DNA from: an uncultured Akkermansia sp.
GTDB lineage: Bacteria > Verrucomicrobiota > Verrucomicrobiia > Verrucomicrobiales > Akkermansiaceae
Reading direction: 5' to 3'
Length of the DNA: 40,446 nucleotides
Assembly: GCA_904501915.1 (NCBI GenBank)
Contig: CAJGCV010000004.1
Span: forward strand, 1-40,446
Shown here: piece by piece, positions 35,184-40,446 of the stretch
Layout of the letters: each line of letters opens with the position of its first letter
Position numbering within the stretch: the first letter of the stretch is position 1
Notes under the pieces: model-generated
The model's database searches: none
The model's input: only the letters and a program-made list of their open reading frames with translations
Told to the model about the DNA's origin: nothing
Program-made: the position numbers and the translations under genes

Positions 35184-37436
35184 TTAAAACTTTTGAAAAG
35201 CGCTGAACTGAACAGGAATCATCAGCCCCTCATTGGCCAGCGCGCGCAACTGTTGCCCGGTCAGCTTATCTTTTTTGCCATCCAGCAGGTTCAGCACCGG
35301 CGCATTAAACTGAACCGTCTCCACATCGCCAGCCATCACCGGAATGCCATCTGCCACACCGGGAATGAACGCGTAGAAACCGCCACCGGCAGCCCCCAGT
35401 GCGCCGGCAGCTTCGGCATACATTGCCCGCGGCACCACCACCACAGCAGGCTCATCTTCTCCAGCCTTGCCCACGCTGCCGAATTTCACCTTCCGCTCCA
35501 CCTTCCGGCCATAGCCGGAAAGGCGCTCCTCGTCCGCCTGCTTCAGAACCTTCTCCAGTTCTTCTTCGCGGGCCTTTTCTTCAGCAATAGCCGACTGTTT
35601 GCTTTTCAGCAGATTCTCGTGCTCTGCGTAAGCCTGTGCATACGCTGCCGCCCTGTTCTTGCGTTCATGGTACAGCTTCTCCTTTGTAGCAGCCAAAGCC
35701 TTGGCTGATCCAAGCTCGCTGTTCGTCAGCGGCTGCCGCAGCACATACCGCAGCACTTTTTCCTCCTGCGCCCAGTCGCTCTTGCCATCCAGCTGCACCA
35801 CCTCAGTGCCAAGCTTGTAGCTGCCACTCTGGCGCAGCGTAGCCACGGCATCCACCGCACGCTGGCGGTACACATCGCGCACGCCTTCCTCCAGTGCTTC
35901 AACGCGTAATTTATACAAATCGGCTTGCTTCATGTACCACTTGCCGAACTCCTGCCAGTCGTCTTTATAACGCTTTCCGGGTGTATCCTCGTCACTTGGC
36001 GTGTGCTTGTCACCCGACGCTTTAAGCTCTTTAGCCCAGCGTTCGCGGTAGCGCTCATACTCCAGCACAGCCTGCCTGAATGCCGGCACAAGCTTGTCTT
36101 GTTTATCACGCAAGCCTTCTTTAGTAATAGCAGACACCGCATTAAACCCGTACCCCAGCGAAGCAATTTCCTCCTGGGTCACTTCCTGTGCCAGCAGCTC
36201 GTTCAACCCGGCGCGCCCCTCTGCGCCCGTCATCATGCGGTCAGCCGCCCGCACAGCACCGGAGCCTCGCGTCACCGACAGATTGGAAAGCTCCGTCTTC
36301 AGCCAGCCCTTGTAAGCCAGAGCATCGCCATCAAACCAGACATCAGCAGCTCCATCCATCTGCACTTCGTCCACCAGAGCGTCCACAAGCTGTGCGTCCG
36401 TAACGCCAATCATGCGCTCATCGCTGAAATACCCGGCTGCCACTTTGGCAATGGAATTGCGGTAGTCTGCCAGAGAATACCCCTTGAAGGCCTGAGCCAC
36501 GCCAGCCACCTTCTGAGTGGACGCACCAGGAGAAGATGGCAGCTCAAACTCCAGCATCCCGACATTGGGATTCAGCGTCACAGCGCCAGAATCAGCCAGG
36601 CGCTGCGCCACATTGAACCCGACCATCAACTCATCTGGCGGAAGCGTGGCCAGACCGGCATCTTTCATAGTACGAGCATCTTGTTCACTGTCGGAAGCGG
36701 AAACTTCCTGCGCAGGCATAGCCTTTAAGCTCTGCATCATCTCGGCAGTCACCACGCGTCCGTCTCCAGCCTTACCAGCAGTCCTCAGTGCAGCAAGTCG
36801 CTTTCTCTCCATCCGTTCATTAAACTCCAGCATCTTCACATGCGCCTCACGCTCCATGAGCAGCCCTGCATCCACCTGATTGGCCAGTTCCTGCTGATAC
36901 ACGCGGGCATTCCCCAGTTTTTCGGCCTCATCCAGAGCAGCCTCACCAGCTCGCCGAATACCACGCAGCCGATGCTGCCGCACCAGGCCTTCCACGTGTA
37001 CCCTGCTAGTACTCTCCCAGTCAGCGAACTCCTCCTCATACCTGGCCAAGCGCTGAGGGCTCCAGAACTTCGGACGCACCTTATCCACCTCGTCCTGAGC
37101 TCGCAGCATCATTGCCTCCATCTTCGACTCATCAACCTCGCCATTCTCACGCAGAACGCTGCCCTTGCTTCCCGGCGCAGCCTCCAGCGCCATCTTCAAT
37201 CTTCCCTCATGCCTGCTACCAATCTCCCGCAGTTGTCGCATCGCATCTGCCCCCGCTTGGTAATCCTGAAGGCGTTGAAATTCATTTACTCCCTCCCCTA
37301 CAGCGTCAGCACCGCTAAACACGGCGCTTTCAACCTCACTCTGCGCAAATGCAGATACCTGGTGCGCCCGCAACTCACCATGCGCCGCATGACTGATACT
37401 CAGCCCACTCCCCTGATAATAATTATTCTTATTCAT
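35184..37436 (-). CDS. Probable internal virion (ejection) protein, gp15-like by position
   Basis: 750 residues, almost entirely helical and rich in Ala, Glu and Arg, without a recognised enzymatic motif. Several segments look like coiled coils (for example 'AIAEEKAREEELEKVLKQAD', about 620-640). Size, order and composition match the second ejection protein (T7 gp15 type), which forms the trans-envelope channel during DNA entry. Its ATG overlaps the stop of the upstream small gene (ATGA). Assignment is by context, not by sequence similarity. Confidence 0.65.
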   Translation of the reverse strand: MNKNNYYQGSGLSISHAAHGELRAHQVSAFAQSEVESAVFSGADAVGEGVNEFQRLQDYQAGADAMRQLREIGSRHEGRLKMALEAAPGSKGSVLRENGEVDESKMEAMMLRAQDEVDKVRPKFWSPQRLARYEEEFADWESTSRVHVEGLVRQHRLRGIRRAGEAALDEAEKLGNARVYQQELANQVDAGLLMEREAHVKMLEFNERMERKRLAALRTAGKAGDGRVVTAEMMQSLKAMPAQEVSASDSEQDARTMKDAGLATLPPDELMVGFNVAQRLADSGAVTLNPNVGMLEFELPSSPGASTQKVAGVAQAFKGYSLADYRNSIAKVAAGYFSDERMIGVTDAQLVDALVDEVQMDGAADVWFDGDALAYKGWLKTELSNLSVTRGSGAVRAADRMMTGAEGRAGLNELLAQEVTQEEIASLGYGFNAVSAITKEGLRDKQDKLVPAFRQAVLEYERYRERWAKELKASGDKHTPSDEDTPGKRYKDDWQEFGKWYMKQADLYKLRVEALEEGVRDVYRQRAVDAVATLRQSGSYKLGTEVVQLDGKSDWAQEEKVLRYVLRQPLTNSELGSAKALAATKEKLYHERKNRAAAYAQAYAEHENLLKSKQSAIAEEKAREEELEKVLKQADEERLSGYGRKVERKVKFGSVGKAGEDEPAVVVVPRAMYAEAAGALGAAGGGFYAFIPGVADGIPVMAGDVETVQFNAPVLNLLDGKKDKLTGQQLRALANEGLMIPVQFSAFQKF

Positions 37437-37723
37437 AACCTGTCAATATCGTAAACTCTCTCATCTGCGTGCTTTCCAACCAAGCTGCGAACCCAACTTG
37501 CCCGAGCGTAACCAAACACTGACCCGTTAGCCTTAGCAAACCGCAGAATCTTCTTCAAATTGCCGCATGCGAACAACACGCGAGCCACTCCATACTCCAC
37601 ACGAAAAGCCAACACAAACTCCTTATCCTGCACCATCGTACCGCCCGTACAAAGCAACTCGATGCACAGCGCCTCATACTGTTCTGCACCCAATAACCCA
37701 TAAGCCTGTTCCGTTGCGTTCAT
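37433..37723 (-). CDS. Small phage protein of unknown function
   Basis: 96 residues from the ATG at 37723 (MNATEQAYGL), which overlaps the previous stop as ATGA; its own stop overlaps the next ATG in the same way. 'VLFACGNLKKILRFAKANGS' vaguely recalls the small acyltransferase-fold virion protein gp13 of T7, but I cannot support this. One of the few starts here with a plausible Shine-Dalgarno (GGAG, 8 bases upstream). Its place between two ejection-type genes suggests a virion or assembly role. Confidence 0.6.
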   Translation of the reverse strand: MNATEQAYGLLGAEQYEALCIELLCTGGTMVQDKEFVLAFRVEYGVARVLFACGNLKKILRFAKANGSVFGYARASWVRSLVGKHADERVYDIDRL

Positions 37724-38430
37724 GCAAGCCACTCCATCCCCTTTGCCAGAATCGCCATAAAATCAGCCTCTGCACCTGTATTCCGTGCATCCTTACTCTG
37801 GCTTTCAGCCGAGCCAGGCTGACCAGCTGCATACATCGAACCGAATCCGGCTCCCACTTTAGCCCCCATCATCGCACCTTGCGGACCGCCGGAAGCAAAA
37901 CCCACAATCGCGCCGGCAGCCTGAGCCCCAGCACTCACCAAAGCAGCCTTTTTCGCATTGTGAGCATACATCATATGCACTCGTGCCTGGTCTTCATTGT
38001 ACACAGCCTCAGTTTCTGCACTCTGCATCGCCAAATCGCCACTCCGACGCAACATCGTCGCATTAAACCGGGCAGACAAATCCTCCATACTGCGCGACTG
38101 CACCATATCCTGTGCCGTCTGCTCATAAGCCTGCAGCACACTCACCTCCAGCTGCCCACCGCTCCCATCATCAGTGAACCCACTTGCAGCACGCGCCACA
38201 CGAGCCTGAGCCCCAGCCTGGCGCTGTTCCTTGCGCAACCGGGCCATATTCTCATTGGCCACATCGCCAGCCACCTCATTCTCCTGCTCCAGACGCAGCG
38301 CCTGACCATATGCCTTTCCTTTGCTTGCAATACCTTGCGCACGCGCCACACGCGCGTTCGAACGCGCTATGCTCGCATTCGACTTGTGCGTCTCGGCCAT
38401 GCCGAAATTGCTCATACCTTCCATTCCCAT
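37720..38430 (-). CDS. Probable internal virion protein, gp14-like
   Basis: 236 residues. The first ~170 residues are Ala/Gln/Arg-rich helices. Then comes a Gly/Ala-rich hydrophobic stretch 'AGAQAAGAIVGFASGGPQGA' and a flexible C-terminus. This layout is typical of phage internal virion protein B (T7 gp14), which forms the outer-membrane part of the ejection channel. It starts 3 bases after the connector-like gene and is coupled to the next gene by ATGA. There are several Met codons near the start (residues 1, 3, 6), so the exact start is uncertain. Confidence 0.6.
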   Translation of the reverse strand: MGMEGMSNFGMAETHKSNASIARSNARVARAQGIASKGKAYGQALRLEQENEVAGDVANENMARLRKEQRQAGAQARVARAASGFTDDGSGGQLEVSVLQAYEQTAQDMVQSRSMEDLSARFNATMLRRSGDLAMQSAETEAVYNEDQARVHMMYAHNAKKAALVSAGAQAAGAIVGFASGGPQGAMMGAKVGAGFGSMYAAGQPGSAESQSKDARNTGAEADFMAILAKGMEWLA

Positions 38431-38433
38431 AAC

Positions 38434-38988
38434 TCAAACCGTTATCGAATTGTTTAACATAGACTCCAGAGGATGCTGGTCATTACTCGCGTCCTGCGTC
38501 GCGTCCAACAGCGCAGCCTCACGCAAAACACCCTCCGCCTTCTCTAAGAGCTCCTGGCGTTTCCCTTCATCACCACTCACACAACCGCAAATAGCAGCAG
38601 CCAGATGAAAAATCATCACCTGAGCAAAATCCGGCACATCGTCAGGAATAATACCTTCCATCGCACACTCGCTGGACGTATACACCACCCACACATCCCC
38701 ATCACTCCAGCCATCTACCTCCGGCACGACACATGCACCGTACTTGCGCCAATGCCTCAGCCCTCCAAGTTCAACAATGCGCAGACAATCAGGAGGTAAC
38801 GCCCAGACTTCTCCGCTCCGCTGCAGCCTTACCCGCTTTCGCGCAAAACTCCAATCAAAGCGCTTAAGCAGGAATAAAAAAGTCTGTCTGAAATAAAGCT
38901 CGCATGCTGCATAACCAGGCGTGCCTTCAACATACGAATGCTCACCAATCTCGTGCAGTGCCATCTGGCATATCGTTTCCTTAGTCAT
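38434..38988 (-). CDS. Tail tubular / head-tail connector-like protein (gp11-like)
   Basis: 184 residues. The pattern 'FLLKRFDWSFARKRVRL' followed by 'WALPPDCLRIVELGG' is the 'W-x-F-A ... LPxDCLRV' signature that I associate with T7 gp11-type tail tubular proteins and related adaptors, which join the portal to the tail. The rest is helical. It lies 58 bases downstream of the terminase gene. The family assignment is moderate; another connector type is possible. Confidence 0.6.
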   Translation of the reverse strand: MTKETICQMALHEIGEHSYVEGTPGYAACELYFRQTFLFLLKRFDWSFARKRVRLQRSGEVWALPPDCLRIVELGGLRHWRKYGACVVPEVDGWSDGDVWVVYTSSECAMEGIIPDDVPDFAQVMIFHLAAAICGCVSGDEGKRQELLEKAEGVLREAALLDATQDASNDQHPLESMLNNSITV

Positions 38989-39046
38989 GCCAACATGCTA
39001 CCACGCCCCACCTCCCAAAACCTATTCCCGCAAACGAAACCCCACA

Positions 39047-40446
39047 CTAACTCCGAAGCCACTCCGCACCCAGAGCTACGCCTGCTCCGCGTCCCCAGCT
39101 GCCAGACTCATCGTCTGCAAAAACCTCATGACCCACTAGCCCCAACTTGAACGCCTCGCAGAAATACCGGAAAGCGTCCGCACCATGAGAATGCCGGTCA
39201 TGTAGCGGCTCCTGCCTCCGCGCATTGGCACTCTCCGGAGCCCATTGGTAATTCTCCAGACTCCTCACACCACCCGGCAGCTCCTCAGTCTTCCAGCGCA
39301 CCGGCTCCAGAGTCCGCGCATGGAACACACAACTCAGCAGCACCTCACGGCACGCCTGCAGCGAGGTATGCAGCGAACTCGTCACCGGCAGACTGCGCAC
39401 ACTGAATCCAGCCTCCTTCAACTGGCCTTCCACACTCAGCGCCCCCCATTGCTGGTGCCGGGCATCGTGCGGCACAAAATGCTTCGTTACGCGCGTAGCG
39501 TACCTCTCCTCCCAGGCTCGCACCACCCCCACATAATGGTCAGTCTGCTGGCCTCGGCTCGCGTAATAATCCACGCAGTAGAACTTCCCATCGCTTCCCA
39601 CCTGAATCAGCCACAGGCATGTATAATCAGAAAGCCCCAAGTCCCAGCTCACATACACCGGCCGGCGCCGCTGTACCTCAAACTCCACACCGACGCGTCC
39701 CTGCGACTGCAACCAGCTCATCTCCTGCGCAAAAATTGCACCCTCCGGCACCGCATCAAAAGCCTCATCAGGCGTGGTCGGGAACTCCTGGCGAATACCC
39801 ACCGGACCCAGCGCTCTGTACTGGGAAGCATACCACGCCTTCTGCTCGCTGCTCAGCCGCCCCACGAAAGGCACAATACTCTCGAAATACCGCTCCAGCA
39901 CCTCACGCTCTGCCCAGCCGGCCTTATCATCCGGTTTGGGCAATTCATCCCAGAATCGCGCCGGCAGACGGTATCCGTCCTCCTCTGTCCAATTAAAAAA
40001 ATGAAACCGGTAATCCAGCGGCGAAAGCTCTCTCTTCCCCTCATTCGCCATCGCCTGACGCACCATCATGTAATTATCACCAGAGCGCCCGCCCTCGTGC
40101 GTACTTTCCTTGATGATGAACCGCCCCGCCACCACCGTGTTAAGCGCACCATTCTTAATCTCCTTCGCGCGCTGAGGCATGCGGGCGGAAACATACGCCA
40201 TTTCCGAAACATGCAGCATCTGCAGAGTACCACCGCGCACCGTAGCCTTAGCCTCCACCGAACTGCCATTAACCCAGCGCACCTCCCCGGTCTTCGGCTT
40301 ATCCGCATACGGCACACTCTCCTTCAGCTCCTTGCCTATCTGCGCCAGCGCTCTATCCTCATCAGTCGGATTCTCCGGCAAATAATCCAGGCACCGGTAA
40401 GCCAGCACAATCTTCTCCAGCTTCTTGTGCGCCTCCTTCTCGCTCT
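39047..40446 (-). CDS. terL: Terminase large subunit (C-terminal part, cut by window edge)
   Basis: The reading frame is open to the right edge, so the N-terminus with the Walker A ATPase motif lies outside the window. About 466 residues are visible. 'LHVSEMAYV' fits the Walker B/coupling region. The RNase-H-like nuclease shows 'VYVSWDLGLSDYTCLWLIQ' with the first catalytic Asp, and 'DRHSHGADAFRYF' with the last acidic site near the C-terminus. TerL packages and cuts concatemeric phage DNA at the portal. It is the first late gene visible and is directly followed by the connector-like gene. Confidence 0.88.
   Translation of the reverse strand, partial: SEKEAHKKLEKIVLAYRCLDYLPENPTDEDRALAQIGKELKESVPYADKPKTGEVRWVNGSSVEAKATVRGGTLQMLHVSEMAYVSARMPQRAKEIKNGALNTVVAGRFIIKESTHEGGRSGDNYMMVRQAMANEGKRELSPLDYRFHFFNWTEEDGYRLPARFWDELPKPDDKAGWAEREVLERYFESIVPFVGRLSSEQKAWYASQYRALGPVGIRQEFPTTPDEAFDAVPEGAIFAQEMSWLQSQGRVGVEFEVQRRRPVYVSWDLGLSDYTCLWLIQVGSDGKFYCVDYYASRGQQTDHYVGVVRAWEERYATRVTKHFVPHDARHQQWGALSVEGQLKEAGFSVRSLPVTSSLHTSLQACREVLLSCVFHARTLEPVRWKTEELPGGVRSLENYQWAPESANARRQEPLHDRHSHGADAFRYFCEAFKLGLVGHEVFADDESGSWGRGAGVALGAEWLRS

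Larger units (their letters stand above)
25792..40446 (-). mobile_element. Podovirus-like prophage, late gene module (partial)
   Basis: Six minus-strand genes, closely spaced or overlapping: terminase large subunit, connector-like protein, three ejection-type proteins and a giant polyvalent protein. No host-type genes intervene. The element runs off the right edge. Its left end must lie between the last host gene (24897) and the giant gene's stop (25792). No integrase or duplicated attachment site is visible in the window. Confidence 0.85.

Overview
The window looks like a chromosomal segment of a Verrucomicrobiota bacterium, most likely Akkermansia-like. This is my inference from gene content (a PUR-type small protein, a glycogen-type glycosyltransferase beside an amylase-like GH57 protein, a fused ribBA, secreted orphan proteins) and a moderate-to-high GC content; no rRNA or other marker gene is present to prove it. 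Positions 1-24,900 are host core genome. The last ~15 kb, all on the minus strand, are the late (virion) genes of a podovirus-like prophage that continues beyond the right edge.

Host part, left to right: a PUR-family nucleic-acid-binding protein; a glycosyltransferase/GH57 pair for alpha-glucan (glycogen) metabolism ending in a bidirectional terminator; a secreted protein with possible clan-CD (caspase-like) His/Cys motifs, divergent from valS; valS followed by a zinc-ribbon membrane protein and a small exported protein; a marR-pgeF-formyltetrahydrofolate cyclo-ligase cluster; miaB overlapping a secreted transglutaminase-like protein; rnc converging on it; an AT-rich islet with one orphan gene and a possible structured RNA; glnS-ribBA; ftsH-rsfS; a secreted thioredoxin-like protein plus a small secreted protein; nudix-DUF1232 and ilvE on the minus strand; and two orphan membrane or secreted proteins.

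Initiation signals are a theme. Several genes (valS, glnS, rnc, miaB, the thioredoxin-like gene, the caspase-like gene and the TMEM43-like gene) have a recognisable -35/-10 promoter whose -10 hexamer ends only 6-11 bases before the start codon, so their mRNAs should be leaderless or nearly so. Almost no host gene has a Shine-Dalgarno sequence.

Prophage part (about 25,800 to the end, read from right to left): terminase large subunit (cut by the window edge), a tail-tubular/connector-like protein, three proteins placed like the internal virion (ejection) proteins of T7-like phages, and one giant 3123-residue protein. The giant protein looks like a 'polyvalent' injected protein: it carries a ParB-like domain, a zinc-peptidase HEIQHH motif, a region resembling the MuF C-terminal BECR nuclease, and long helical and hydrophobic ends. 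Between its stop codon and the last host gene lies ~890 bp without a protein gene. It holds phased repeat arrays, a promoter leading into a strongly structured stretch, and a second consensus promoter followed ~100 bases later by an intrinsic terminator: a candidate small RNA. No integrase, tRNA, CRISPR array or insertion sequence was recognised.
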